From assembly GCA_014529385.2 (NCBI GenBank), contig CM043957.1:68874503-68938502 (forward strand): a stretch of DNA of 64,000 nucleotides. The letters are read 5' to 3'. Source of the DNA: Adiantum capillus-veneris. Its lineage: Eukaryota > Streptophyta > Polypodiopsida > Polypodiales > Pteridaceae. Position 1 is the first letter of the stretch, and each line of letters starts with the position of its first letter. The position numbers and the translations under genes are program-made. Positions 1-12,873 of the stretch are shown piece by piece. Under the pieces are notes generated by a model. It did not search any database and was not told the origin of the DNA. It was given only the letters and a program-made list of their open reading frames with translations.

Positions 1-89
1 GTAGATATCTAGTAGAGTATCTAACCAATATATATTTCTTGCAGATATGAGTAACAAAGACACAGAGCAATTAACACAAAAGCAACCAA

Positions 90-1273
90 CTACGTGATGA
101 TTGGAAGTCAACTCTATCGACAAGGAAAGGACCAATAGCTCAGACTATGTGCCAATGAGGATGAATACCTTCCTATCTTGGAACAAGCACGCGTAGGTAT
201 GGCAGGAGGTCATTTCTCTCATGAAACTTTAGTTAGAGCTATATTGAGGGTTGGAATTTGGTGGCCGACCTTATTTGCTAATGCAAAAGAATTTGTTTGA
301 CGATGTGATTCATGTCAACAAGCAAAGATGCCAACAAGAATTGATAGTATGTCATTGTGACCTATGATGGGAGCATGCGCATTTGCTAAGTGGGGTATAG
401 ACTTTGTCGGTCCAATACAACCGGAAACATATAAGACTTAGGCGCAATATATTATTGTGGCCACGGATCACTTGACCAAATGGGTTGAGGCAAGAGCCAC
501 TAGGAAGAACAACCACTGTAGCATTCCTATATGAGTGCATTTTCATGAGGTATGGACTTCCTATTCAGCTTGTAAGTGATCGAGGGTTGCATTTTCTCAA
601 TGAGGTGATAGAGCATTCGTTGAACGAGTTTATGGTGATCTGTAACAAATTTGCACCCTATCATCCTCAAACAAATGGTCAAGTTGAACACACAAAAACT
701 TGAGCTCTGTGCTTACCAAGTTGTTAGTACAAGACGAACTAATTGGGAAATGCATCTTCATTCAGCCTTGTGGCTTATAGAGTGTCCTTCAAAACGACCT
801 TGAATACAACTCCCTTTATCTTGGTCTATGTAGACGTGATACTGCCCATGGAATTCTTATTACCGACTCGTAGAGTTGCGCACAAATTGGAATGGAAAGG
901 CCACGAGTGGTCAGAACAAATGGAGGACTTAGAGCGGCTAGATGAACATAGGCTAGCATCCATAGCACATATCTGTGCACAAAAACAAAAACATTTCTTT
1001 GACTCACATTTGTTAACAAAGATCTTTAAACAAGGGGATTTGGTACTAGTTTACTCCCTGAAACAACACATTCCTAAATTCAAGAAGAAGGGACATGGTC
1101 CTTTTGTCATTGAGAATGTTTCACCAAATGGGGCTGTAAAACTAGCTATCTTAGGTGGAGAGGTTATGAAAAACTGGATTAGTGGATGTTGTCTTCGGAA
1201 ATACCATTTACCCTTAACTAATGATATCTTGCAAAAAAGAATGCATGCAGCAAAAGAACACAAGCTCGAATGA
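90..1273 (+). pseudogene. Ty3/gypsy integrase remnant
   Basis: Decayed integrase of a Ty3/gypsy retrotransposon, the enzyme that inserts element cDNA into the host genome. Several frames together read the HHCC zinc-binding region (GGHFSHETLV near 200-240, CDSCQQAK near 305-330). The catalytic core follows: first Asp in WGIDFVGP near 390, second in LVSDRG near 570, and the Glu in TNGQVE near 675. The long open frame 743-1273 carries the C-terminal GPY/F-type module (GHGPFVIENV near 1095). At least four in-frame stops and frame changes make it non-functional. The reverse transcriptase expected upstream lies outside the window. The family call is firm; the clade is not determined. Confidence 0.8.
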
Positions 1274-1439
1274 CAGCAGGTGATTGAAGAAGCCCAAGAA
1301 GAGGCACGCATCCAGATTCTAAAGCAAAAGGTTGCAATGTGACCAATCCCTGTCACTCAATACCTTTCAAGTTCACCATCACTACTTTACTCAATCCTTA
1401 GCTGGTCATAAAGTGGAGACAGATGATGAATGGTTGGAT

Positions 1440-1760
1440 GGATTAGATGCGAATAACAGTGACCTTGAAAGTTGGATTCAAAGTCAATGCACTAGCCGAC
1501 ACAGGTGCATGACTCAATGGTGTCAACTATTTAACATACAAAAAAGCAACAACCCAAAAAAAGCAACAACTCAACCTCTGGAATATTACAGAGTTAAAAG
1601 TCAAGGGATGCCATAAAGAATTCACACCAACATTGGACGTGATTAATCTCAACATCTTTGTGCATGGATTTATATGCCCACATACTTTTATTTGCATTCA
1701 AGATGAGCATATGAATGAGGATATGGTGCTAGGAGTTCCCTAGATGTGAACCTATAAGGC
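1440..1760 (+). pseudogene. Retropepsin-like (aspartic protease) remnant
   Basis: A broken frame reads VNALADTGA, with the DTGA active-site signature starting at 1498. About 75 codons later it reads VLGVP followed by a stop at 1741-1743. The pattern DTGA followed by [IV]LG-x-P-W is typical of retroviral-type proteases of Ty3/gypsy and related elements; the last Trp codon has become TAG here. A TGA follows the DTGA codons directly. In Ty3/gypsy elements protease lies upstream of integrase, so its position downstream of an integrase on the same strand points to two different insertions or a rearrangement. The motif is short, so confidence is moderate. Confidence 0.5.
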
Positions 1761-4507
1761 TGTTCATGACTGGGATGAAAAGGTTTTAGCCTTAACACTC
1801 AAGGACAAATAGTTAAGAGTACCATTTTCTCATAGCCGTGAAGAGTGGAAAGCCGCTCTCAAGACTCCGGAGCTACCAAAAAACGACAAAAACTCAACTC
1901 CTATGCTCGCTATTTGGCACCAAATCCATTCTCATAATATCGGCATGCAAGGAACCATGGAATTTTGGGTACCTAAAACTCAACTCATCAACAATCCTAA
2001 GCAAATTTGGGTGCCTAAACAATTGTTGAACACTAAGAAAAATGTCTTCAACTGCACAGCCATGTCAACTGCAACAACGAACACCAAAGTCACGACCCCC
2101 ATCTCAATGGGTGTGGAAAACTAAGCAGAAACCTGAAGCCAAGCTCAAACAGAAGACTGAGTGTAAAAGAAAATTCAAGGTACAACCACGAGCAGTTGTG
2201 TATAAATGGGTACCAAAGATTTCATCAGTACCAGCAACACTACCTTGCAGTGTCCACCGATTCCAGCACCACGGCTACAGAATATGTGCATAGCACTATA
2301 TCAAAGAATGAGCACAAATATTGCAAAATTTTCTCTTTAAGAGAGTCAACCAGTAGGCTGCTTCACCATCGGCAACCCTTGGGTATCCCGCTCAAGACCC
2401 ATCTCTTGTACAACATTGTGTTTCCAATTGCATTGACCTCAATAGCATGATAGGGCCAATCTTGGCCATGCATAGAAATGAATTTTTTGCCCTTGCATTG
2501 CACAACCTGGGCTACACTCTCTTGTCTCGAAGGACTGAGGCAAGGAGGGGGGGAAGCATTCTTAATGCAGACTCAAATATCTGCAGTAGATTAAGAGAAG
2601 GGCAATGTTTTGAAGTGCTTGAATGTTAATGTGTGGATTTCTTGCTACTCAAGAGTAAAATGCCCTGATAAGCAAACAAAATAGGGAATGTGTAATATGA
2701 CAATCCCTAGGTGTGTGTAAATAGTGTAAATATTACCAAAAAAGTCCAAAAATACTACAATTTTTACTCTTTTGCGTATTTTTTGGCCTAAAAAGTGATC
2801 AAAATGAAGCAATCCACTCACATATGGCCAAGTAATAAAATTAAGTGTGTTTTCGTAATTTTAGGTTCGGGGTTCTATTTTTTGGAGTGAGTTTGTAATT
2901 TTTTTCTTAATAATAATGTCAAAAATAATAAATAAATACCAAACAAATCTAAATGGAGAAAGGGAAAGGACATCGATAAACAGGAAGTAGAGGTAGAGAA
3001 GTTTGTGACATCAGCAAGACGGATTCCACATGCCCTCATGTGGGCAGCAAGATAGGGAGAGGAGATTGCAACACCAACAAGATAACGAATCTTGCAGTAA
3101 CAAAGGGGGAGGTTTGAGGGCAATGCTATTGGAAGAGGATGGAGGGGGTAATGTACATTGTTGGTGCGTTGCTACAACCCAATCAGTTTTTGGATGTGGT
3201 GGTGTTGCTGCAATTTAGACACAGCGTGTGTGCGATTATGCATGTTATTGCATTGTTTGAATACACTTTGTGTGCTAGGTTTGTTGTGTGATGACAATAG
3301 TAAGAAATCTTGCATCAGTCGCTCTCTCTCCCTCAAGGAGAGGTAGAGGGAGACAAGGCTCTCGGAGGAAAAGAGCATTGCTCGAACACAATCCATCAAA
3401 CTGAAGGAAATGCAGGAATTGAGTGTGACAATGTCCACATATCGGTCCGACATAGACATGTCCTTCTTTCTAAGGTTGAAAGCTTTCCTTGAGGAGGAGG
3501 TAGTTGCTCGCATGTGTTTGATTAAGCTTGACGGTACTATTTTTTACCAACACTTTTTAATGATCGTACAGATCATGGCTACATCCATTGTAGCTATCAA
3601 TAAAAAAATAAAACAGTACCGTGGTTGAGATATCGATACCCCTATTAGTGCAAATATTTTGTGTTGTGCACTGAAAAACAGAAGAACATGCATGGATAAC
3701 ACCTTTCCAAGATCGTGGTATGCCTCTGAATAAAATTAAAGGACTTTGGCAATGTATGATTTTCCCATCCACAACCACATACCAAAATATCGTCTACATA
3801 TTCGCACTCAATGAGGTATATACAAATGCGCAGCCCCGATTGGAGTAGTTCTTAAGATGATGGCAAGAAACACATAGGTCAATTCTTCCTCATTGCTTCC
3901 ATCTCCTATGAGTTCTTTTGATTAAAATTATTAACTGCTTCTTTTTAATTGTGCGAGATTAGTGACCATGCAACTCTGTCAAGGGCACAAAGGGGGTTTG
4001 TTATGGGGACTACCCATGGAGATGTGCACACATGCGGTCCATTATCACCTGATGTTCTTCATACTATGGACAGGAACCCAGGTTATTCAAACGGCAAGGA
4101 AACCATTGTGATGCAGGATAGCAATGGTGGCAAAATAGGTGCCGACTTCATTCCTCTTGTTAGTAGGAGAAATTACTACTAATTCTAGTTAAAATGATGT
4201 ATACAAGTCCTCATTAACTCTAGTTAAATGTAATGTTTTTCTTTTGCTTCTGTTTTAATACACCCTTTGTACAGTTGTTGATGTCGATGGAATTCTTCAA
4301 TCCTTGAGAAAATGAAAAGGTGCAACCTCCAAAGTGCAAGCTTTGGAAGAGGATGCAACGATGGAGAGACTTTAGGAGATGCTATTGCAATGAAATAAAT
4401 GTAGTGGTGAATGTACATGTCTCCCAATTAGAGGAGCAAGTGCAATGTCTACGTAGGGAAGCTGCATCCTTTAAAGTGCAACTCAACAAATTAAATGCTA
4501 TTGCCAC
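1761..4507. other. Unassigned, probably decayed retroelement sequence
   Basis: No supported gene. Short frames at 1950-2230 repeat a WVPK-type motif (WVPKTQ, IWVPKQ, KWVPKI) seen in some retrotransposon polyproteins, too weak to call. Near 2693 a TGTGTAATATGACAATCCC start sits behind a purine-rich stretch and resembles the start of an LTR, but no partner copy is visible. The remainder is AT-rich with only short random frames. Confidence 0.4.
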
Positions 4508-5157
4508 CTATAAATAATAGAACTCGCTTTTAACATACAACAAAATCTCCTATCTCCCATATGTCGCATCGTTGTCTTATATTCCACTTGTTAATCGTGT
4601 CTTGTTTTTTTTGCTCCAAATTTTTGAGGTTTTTCTCCTATTATTTGTAAACTTTCCTTTCCTTGTTGAATAACATTATGTTTGCCTTGTCAAGATGCTA
4701 GGAAATTTGTAAAGAAATCATTAAAAAAAAATCCCTACCAGTAGGCAATAGAGATCTAGCAGTAGTAATCACCTTCTTACATGCTACCATTGGTTTTCTT
4801 TACTATAATCTGATAATATACTTCATATGATTCTACATGTCTTGTTTATCATATTTATTGCAATAGAACTTACTTTTTCTCGAATACAAAAAACGCCTAC
4901 TACTGCTAGCTCCGATTATCTACATGTAGGGATTTTTTTAAAATTATTTCTTTAAAGATTCCCTAGCATCTTAGCAAAGAAACATATTGTTATTCAACAA
5001 AAGAAGAGAAGTTCACAAATGATAGGAGGAGAACGTCAAAATTTTGAAGCAAAAACTATGAGACACGATTAACAACTGGAATGTAAGACAATGATGTAAC
5101 ATACAGGAGCACAGAGATTGCATTGTATATTAAATACGAGTTCTATTATTCATATTG
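4508..5157. repeat. Long imperfect inverted repeat (foldback/MITE-like)
   Basis: Left arm about 4508-4767 and right arm about 4897-5157 are reverse complements with scattered mismatches and small indels; the loop is about 130 bases. Matching landmarks on both arms include AATAATAGAACTCG at the outer ends, TTGTTAATCGTGTCT, TGTTGAATAACA, AAGATGCTAGG, AAATCCCTAC and CTAGCAGTAGTA at the loop side. Transcription through it would give a long hairpin. It may be a foldback transposon, a MITE or an inverted duplication. No target duplication was confirmed. Confidence 0.75.
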
Positions 5158-7354
5158 TTTAAACGAGCGGCAATGCCTAAACCCTTCACATTGAAAATGA
5201 AGGTCAGGAACCCAAGGACTTACTGAAAGCTTGACAAGTCTTTTCAGACCTCTATTATGATGCTACTGACAAGTTGGATGAACATTCAGCTACATCTGAT
5301 GATTCTGGCTCAAAAAAAGAACATGTGAGAGCACAACTACTCCTAAAAGGAGGAGAGGAAAAGTTTTTTGACTTTCCAGACCAAAAAACAAGAAGACAAA
5401 AATGGTAAAGAAGAAAAATATAAACAAAATACTTGAAATCTAGACCTATGCCATCAGTTTCTAGAGGTCAAGTCTTGTGCAATTCTGAAGATGGTGCCAA
5501 AAAGCCTAATTTAAACCCACAATGCTTGATTCTGCAAAACATTCGGAAATGAAGCAATCGAAACCCAAATCATGGAATTTTTGAAAGGAAAGTATATTTT
5601 GCAATCTAGTAGGATTTATTGGGGGGTTTGAGAGGAAATGAGATGGGAAGCCCAAGTATGTATAGTCAAGGTAGGCTAAAAGTAGTCTCATTTTCACTTG
5701 TCTACTTTGGGAGAGAGCTCTTGGTGACCTTCCAGCGTGCAACTTCTGCAGCTTCTAGCGACCGCCACAGTACACCATCTCACATGATACATGAGGGGTG
5801 AGTTGCTAACCTACTAATGAACATTTTTAGTCATGTCTTCGAGGTCAGGAAGGGACGACAAAAACCCTAGGTTAGCATAATCTCTTCAGGGAAAGTGAGT
5901 GCAAAAATGATCGTGCCGGCCAACTCAACCCACCAAGTGTTACCAAACCTGATAGGGAGCATAGAAAAGACCTATAGGACATTCCCATGTGAGTAGATGA
6001 CCATTTGACCCGGGTCCGAGGGGGGGGGGGGGGGGGGGACTATAGATATTAATCTCAATTTTGGCCCGAGATCAGAATTCAAATCTGACTTCACAAGGAG
6101 CTTCCCCATAAGTACACTAACCAATGTACAATAGTGGGACTCAGAGAAATCATCATCTAACATCTATGGTAGCCAAAAACGGCTCGATGGTGTACAAAGC
6201 GTCATTTTTGAACTATGGCCACAAATTAGCTCCAAAATGAACGAAACTTGACATAATATGTCTAGATAATGCTACATACGGGAGCGTAGCAGTCCTGCAA
6301 AACATACAGCTAGCACATAATCGACGATAAATCTAGCAAATCCACGTACCTGCACAATCGTCTACGCAAAGAATCCATAGCCAATCTGGCATGAGATAGA
6401 CATAGAAGGAGATGGATAAATGAGAGAGCTCGTAAGTGCGTGCAGGCGCACCTCCTAGAGTGGAGTGCTACGCTGGCACGGCGAGAGAGAAGAGAGGAGA
6501 GGAGAGAAGAATACACAGACACTGGGTGCAATCTCCCCCCGTGCAAAAGTGAGCATGTCCCTCTTGCATGTATTTAATTTGTAGAGAAGTTCATGCTCAA
6601 AATTGAGTTACATCCAATTCACACTTGGGCATAAAATAGTCATGGCTCATAAAGAGCTCAATGTAACAATTAATAACTGTCCACATCTCAACTTATAACT
6701 AAACCATAAATACTAAGGCTTGCCACAGAAAATCCAATGGTGGCAGTTTTATTCCGAATAATTGATATCGCCTTATTGTCCAGCACGTGCCAATCACTGA
6801 TCTGCTCACACAACACCCAACAAGTGATCATATTCTACAATTCAAATCAACATTTCAATACTTCATCAAAATATCAAATATTTCACAAATATCATCAAAA
6901 TATCAATTCCATTACAGATAACCTATGGGATGTACCCATATGCTTGGAGTGAAGAAAAAGGATGCCACAAAGTGCAAGAGCCAAAAACCGCTAGAGTCAG
7001 AGTACCAAGTGCCAAAATGGTGTTAGTAGCTCAGAAAGAGGCCAAATAGGAGCTAAGTGTTACTTAGTAAGGGTATAGGACAAGTATGGGTCATTGAAAA
7101 AAAAACTTGGTGAAAATTTGCATCCTTAGGTATTAATTGTCGCGATTAATAGCCCAAGGGTTCAAACTGGCACCTGCTTACATTTTTCAACTTTAGCACC
7201 CTTCCACATACTGTGTTCAAGCCAAAAACCCATATGGTGCACAAAATTCACTTGCTCACTGACTCCAAGACCAAAAAAACACACTCACTCAGCACAAAGC
7301 CAAAATCTGACACCAAATAACACTAATGTGTCCAAAAAAATATCAAGTCATATT
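5158..7354. other. Unassigned intergenic DNA
   Basis: No gene supported. It contains a run of 19 G at 6020-6038 and the left flank of the copia insertion, ending in the target-site copy ATATT at 7350-7354. Short frames here lack family motifs. Confidence 0.5.
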
Positions 7355-7546
7355 TGAAGGAGTACGAGCAGAAGTGTGACGCGAGAGAGAGTGCGAGAAG
7401 AAGATCACGACGATATGGTGAACTCGCTCTACTGTAATGTGTAGAGCATAGTGAGTTCTTATTAGGTTTTTACATAAGAATATGTGTACATACCTGGCGG
7501 CCCGCCCACTTACCTGGGCGACCACATTGGGCTTTATACCCCAACA
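7355..7546 (-). repeat. Copia 3' LTR
   Basis: 192 bp, TGAAGGAG to CCCCAACA in plus-strand reading. It is paired with the copy at 12682-12873 and outer-flanked by ATATT. Because the element is on the minus strand, this is the downstream LTR. Confidence 0.95.
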
Positions 7547-7560
7547 ACCTCCCACTTAAA
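7547..7560 (-). other. Polypurine tract of the copia element
   Basis: On the minus strand TTTAAGTGGGAGGT abuts the 3' LTR start TGTTGGGG. This is the usual plus-strand DNA primer of copia elements. Confidence 0.85.
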
Positions 7561-7635
7561 GTCCAATGTGGTACTTTAAGTGTCAGAGAAGCTACTATAC
7601 AAGCTAATATACAAGAGATGTAGAGAAGTGATGTA

Positions 7636-10600
7636 CTACCCTACACCTAACTGCTTGCGAAAATGCGCAAAGCTCTCTGAGGGAAGTCCTTTTGTAAGTA
7701 GATCAGCAGGATTTTCTGTGGTGTGAACTTTGACAAGCTGAAGTTGCTTATCCTCGAGCATTTCCCTGATGAAATGATACTTCACATCGACATGCTTTGT
7801 CTTTGAGTGATAAACTGGATTGCGAGCCAATTGTATAGCACTTTGACTATCACAATATAACACAGGCATCTCTTCTTTGATTCCCAAATCTGTTACTAGT
7901 CGATTAAGCCAAATTCATTCTTTGCATGCCTCTGATGCTGCAACATATTCAGCCTCTGTAGTAGACTGAGTAACACAATCTTGTAATCTAGAACGCCATG
8001 ATACTGCTCCACCAGCCAATGTAAAGACATACCCAGACGTAGACCTTCGGTTGTCTAAGTCACCTGCATAATCTGAGTCTGTAAAACCCTTTACACTTAG
8101 CTCCTGACTCCCATAGCATATACGCATACTCTTTGTAGCTTTCAGGTATCTCAATATTCCTTTCACTGCCTCCCAATGTTTCTTGCCTGGGTTTGACATG
8201 TATCGACTTACTACTCCCACTGCAAATGCAATGTCTGGGCGAGTAGCAATCATTGCATACATCAAACTACCCACTGCAGATGCATATGGAATCTTATCCA
8301 TTTCAGCATGTTCTTCCTCAGACACAGGACAATCTTGTTTGCTAAGTTTCACATATGGTGGCAATGGAACACTCAGTGCCTTTCCCTTCTCCATATTGAA
8401 ACGTTGCAAAACCTTGTCAATATACTCTGTTTGAGATAACCAAATCAACTTCCTTGATCTGTCTCTCTCAATGCGCATACCAAGTATATGACTTGCCTCA
8501 CCCATGTCTTTCATGTCAAACGATTTTGCCATCTTTGAGTTCAAAGCTGAAATTTCTTCCAAGTGCTTGCCAGCAATCAACATGTCATCCACATACAAAA
8601 TAAGGATCAGCCAACTGCCATCCTTAGCCTTCTTTGTATATAGACAGTGATCGAACTCACTACGTTTGTAGCCTTGAGAAAGCATAAACTTGTGGAATTT
8701 ATGGTACCATGCCCTCGGTGATTGTTTTAAGCCATAAAGACTCTTTAACAACTGGCATACCCAATCTTCCTTGCCTTTCTCAACAAACCCTTCTGGCTGC
8801 TGCATGTAAATTTCCACATCTAAATCACCATGCAAGAACGCTGTCTTGACATCCATTTGGTGCAACACCAAATCTAATATGGCAACCAATGCAAGAAAGC
8901 ATCTCAATGTAGTCATCTTGACCACCGGAGAGAAGACTTCATCAAAGTCAATGCCTTGTTCTTGCTTAAAGCCCTTGGCAACAAGCCTTGCTTTGTACTT
9001 TGGCTGACTATCATGAGCGGTGATCTTATACCTGTAAACCCATTTACAAGGTAGAGCCTTTTTGCCCCGTGGTAATTTAACTAGCTTCCATGTCTGGTTT
9101 TTATGCAGAGCTTTCATCTCTGACTGCATGGCCAATTGCCAATTCCCGGAGTCCTTCACTTGCACTGCTTCCTTGTAACATGAAGGCTCATTGCAATCAG
9201 TCAACATGACATAGTTCATAGATGGAACAAACCTATCAGGAGGTGGCATGACACGTCCAGATCTACGCACAATAGGTGGCTCAGGCTCAGCCACAACCTG
9301 TGGTTCCACTCTATCCTGTCCTTGCTCCTCTTGAGCCCTGACATTTTTTCTTGCACGTGCAGGTCCATCTTCTTGGAAGACAACTCTTCTAATCTCCTCA
9401 ACCCTCTCTGGTTTAGAATGATATTTGGATTCATTAAAGTGAACATCATTGCTGCGGACAACCTTTTTGGATTCGGGATCCCAAAGTCTGTACCCCATCT
9501 CACCAGAATTACCATAGCCTAGAAAGATGCACTTTCTACTCTTTCGCTCAAGTTTGTTCCTAAATTCCTTTGGAACGTGAGTATATGCCTCACAGCCAAA
9601 GACTCTGAGATGCTTGTATGAGGGCATTTTGCCTGACCATACCATCTCTGGCACTGAATCCTTCTGCAAAACCTTGCTAGGAGACTCTCTATTTACAAGA
9701 TGAACAGCTGTTGATACAGCTTCAGCCCAAAACCCATTTCGCAGTTGTGCATTAGACAACATACTTCTGACCTTCTCTTGTATGGTCCTATTCATCCTCT
9801 CAGCAACACCATTTTGAGGAGGATTATAAGGAGCAGTAAGTTCACGTTTTATACCTTTTGACTCACAAAATTCCTGAAAGGCCTTTGAAACATACTCTCC
9901 ACCATTGTCAGTGCGTAAGCATTTAAGCTTCTTGCCACTCTGATTCTCCACAAGTGTCACAAACGTTTTGAAAACACTAAACGCTTCATCCTTGTGCTTG
10001 AGAAAGTAAACCCATACTTTCCTCGAGTAATCATCTATAAATGTCATAAAGTAAGAAGCTCCCCCTAGAGATAGGTTAGGCATAGGTCCACACAAATCAC
10101 TATGAACAAGTGCCAACTGTGTATCTCTTCTACTGCTTCTATGCTTATGTGGCTGTTGTGTTTGCTTACCATGCAGACAATGTTCACAGAATTCAAAATC
10201 ATTAAATGAAAAGCCAGGCAAATAACCAGAACGAGACAAGATTTCCATTCCCTTCTTGGACATATGTCCTAACCGGCTATGCCACAAAGAAACGTTCAGC
10301 TGCTCGGTTACATTGATTACATTTTTAGAGACATTTGATACATAAATCATGTAAAGTCCTCCAGACTTTACTCCATGTGCTACTGTCATAGAACCCTTGG
10401 ATATCTTCCACATGTTCTGTCCAAAAGTGGTGACGTAGCCAGCATCATCAAGTAAACCTGTGCTGATCAAGCTCTTTGTAATTGCGGGAACATGTCTCAC
10501 ATTCTTCAGCGTGAAAGAAGAGCCATTTTGAAACTTCAATTGAACATCTCCAACACCTAAGATCTCACATGTCTGCCCATTGCCTAGCCGAACATGATCT

Positions 10601-11619
10601 TTAGTGGTCACATAAGAAGTAAACCACTCCTTGTTTGGAGACACATGAAGTGATGCCCCTGAGTCTATAATCCAGTCACTCAATGCATTTCCATCAGATG
10701 CTGTAAGAAGAGCTGAGTCCATTGTATTATTCAAGAAGTAGATGTCTCCTGACACTAGACTGTCATCCTCTGCAACAGTGTTTGTCACATTTATTTCTTG
10801 AATCTTCACTGAGGACTTGTTCTTCTCACCATGGTCTTCAGCTTTCTCTTTGCCTTTTTCTGCTTTCCATTCTCTGCAGTCTCTTTTCATGTGACCCTTC
10901 TTGCCACAATGGTAGCATTCTATGTCACTCTTGCCTTTAGCACTGCGGGACTTGCTACGAGACTGATTCCTCTTTCCACCTTTGTACTTTTCTTTGGTCC
11001 TTCCCCTGACAACTAAGGCTGTTCCTTTGCCTTTGTCCATTGTCTTTCTATTGGTTTCTTCAGTAAGCAGACTTCCTTCTACACCTGCTATGTTCAAACC
11101 ATCTGGAGGTGCAGAATTACTCAAAGCTGTGCGAAAAGTGTCCCAACTTTCCGGCAATGTGATCAACAGGAACATAGCTCTAACAGGTTCATCAAACTTG
11201 ACACCTTGAGCTGACAACTGACTGTAGATTGTGTTGAATTCATTCAGATGATTGGACATAGGTGTCCCTTCTTTCATCTTCAAGTCAACAAGCTTCTTAA
11301 GCCAGTATACCTGTGAAGCTACACTCTGCTTCTCATAAAGATCACTCAGCTTTAACCATGCTTGATAAGCCGACATCTCGTCTGCTACATTGAAGTAAAC
11401 GCTTTCTGCCAAAGTCAGCATAATGGTAGAAAGTGCCAATTCATCCATTTCGCTCCATTCATCTTCGTCCATATCTTCTGGTTTTATCTCCTTGAGCTTT
11501 ATAGGTTTTATCTGCTTCTTTTGTACCAACACGTGCCAAATCTGCTTCTTCCACAATGGGAAATTGATTCCATCCAGCTTCTTGATATTGTAAAGAGCAG
11601 TGTCTTGTGATCCAGCCAT
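7636..11619 (-). pseudogene. Copia gag-pol polyprotein, one in-frame stop
   Basis: Single frame from ATG at 11619, 1234 codons to a TGA at 7915-7917, then continuing in the same frame to 7636. Domains in order: N-terminal gag region (KLDGINFPLWKKQI); CCHC zinc knuckle CYHCGKKGHMKRDC; protease with DSGA in DWIIDSGASLHV; integrase with H-H-C-C (WHSRLGHM, CEHCLHGK) and D, D, E in HSDLCGP, RTDNGGEY and NGVAERMNRT; reverse transcriptase with LYVDDMLIAG; RNase H with FTDSDYAGD, TEAEYVAASE and, past the stop, YCDSQSA. The TGA falls inside RNase H and would remove the last ~90 residues. It is the only lesion seen, so the copy was recently active. Gag, integrase and reverse transcriptase look intact. 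Confidence 0.95.
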
Positions 11620-12681
11620 AGCTACGCTTCACAGTAGTTTACTTTCCTGGGAAAAATTCGGCAGAGTTTCCCCTGTAAACTGACCTCTGAACCAATATCA
11701 ACCTGTCAAATGAACCAAGAAAGCTTCAGATTCTGCATAAATTTCGACAAAGTCTCCTTTGTAAAATGGCTCTGGTGTACTAAAAACAGCTCAAAAAACC
11801 ACTATCTCTCTAACACTGTAAGCTGTGGGTAAACCTGTCCTGCACCTGTACTGTCTCTGACTGTCCTGTCATTGTCTTGTAAGCATAGACTGCGACAATG
11901 CCTCAACGGAAGTAAAGCAAAGATGCAATCCCAACTGTCTAACTTACAGTCAAGACATCCTAGATGCCTATCTAAGGGTGCTCGAGGGATCGCTCCAAGA
12001 CCTATATCACCGAAAGGATCTCAACATTCGAGAATCCCCCAGCTCAATAAAACCTCACTCGACCCTCAACAAAGGCTGCAGTAAATCTGACAATACATAG
12101 ACTTCCCACAAAGTCATACATCCACAAATTTCCCACTGTATGCTGTAACCGCTGCTGCAGTTGTTTGCTGCGTGACTCACAGCCAGCAAACCCTCAACAA
12201 ACATACATCATCTCTAACAATACATCCCATGTGGAAGTACCTGCAATCTCAGGATGAAATCTGGAATATCAAGCAGCAAACACAAGCTACCTAATGAACT
12301 AGTGGATGTCGCCTACAGTCTGTGTGTAGATGCGCCCGTGTCGTATGTGACACGCCTCCAAGAACTGTGAGCCGTCCTTCGATGTGTAGACAACCACAAA
12401 TCAACACTCTAGGAGTGTCGATATCCTCAGCACCTGCAGTCGTAGGCCGAAAACCCCAAATTTGCAGAGTCGGATCTGCACCCGCTGAGACCACGTAGTC
12501 GAAAATGGCTGCGCAGAACTTTGTCGAAGTCGAACGGTAACCGAGATGACCTCAGAATGAAATTCTCTCCCACAGGATTTGGGGCCGTGTCTTCGCCTGT
12601 CGAATTTCACTCTAATTTGAGCTAGTGACTCTAGCCTCCTGCAGTGCTGCCCCGAGCCTCGATCTGAGCTCTGATACCAGT
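11620..12681 (-). other. Copia leader between 5' LTR and gag
   Basis: About 1.06 kb of untranslated leader between the 5' LTR and the gag ATG, with no convincing frame. It includes the primer binding site at its LTR end. Such a long leader is unusual for copia but is matched by the even longer leader of the damaged element at 36.5-38.3 kb. Confidence 0.7.
12668..12679 (-). other. tRNA-iMet primer binding site
   Basis: TGGTATCAGAGC on the minus strand, two bases from the LTR edge. It is the standard plant copia primer site for initiator methionine tRNA. Confidence 0.93.
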
Positions 12682-12873
12682 TGAAGGAGTACGAGCGGAA
12701 GTGCGACGCGAGAGAGAGTGCGAGAAGAAGAGCACGACGATATGGTGAACTCGCTCTACTGTAATGTGTAGAGCATAGTGAGTTCTTATTAGGTTTTTAC
12801 AAAAGAATATGTGTACATGCCTGGCGGCCCGTCCACTTACCTGGGCGACCACATTGGGCTTTATACCCCAACA
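12682..12873 (-). repeat. Copia 5' LTR
   Basis: 192-bp partner of 7355-7546 with the same TG...CA ends, followed by the target-site copy ATATT. On the minus strand it would carry the promoter for the polyprotein. Confidence 0.95.

Larger units (their letters stand above)
7355..12873 (-). mobile_element. Near-complete Ty1/copia LTR retrotransposon
   Basis: A 5519-bp element in minus orientation. Two 192-bp LTRs begin TG and end CA. The host sequence ATATT occurs immediately outside both ends (7350-7354 and 12874-12878), a clean 5-bp target duplication. A primer binding site TGGTATCAGAGC, complementary to initiator-Met tRNA, lies two bases inside the 5' LTR. A polypurine tract lies against the 3' LTR. 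One gag-pol frame spans the interior in the copia order gag, PR, IN, RT, RNase H. By eye the LTRs differ at 6 of 192 positions, so the insertion is neither brand-new nor ancient. Confidence 0.97.

Noticed and set aside
1838-2293. WVPK-containing frames as a copia polyprotein
   Set aside because: Only a four-residue motif recurs; no zinc knuckle, protease or integrase motif accompanies it.
10722-11610. Plus-strand frames over the copia gag
   Set aside because: Antisense shadows of the minus-strand gag-pol frame.
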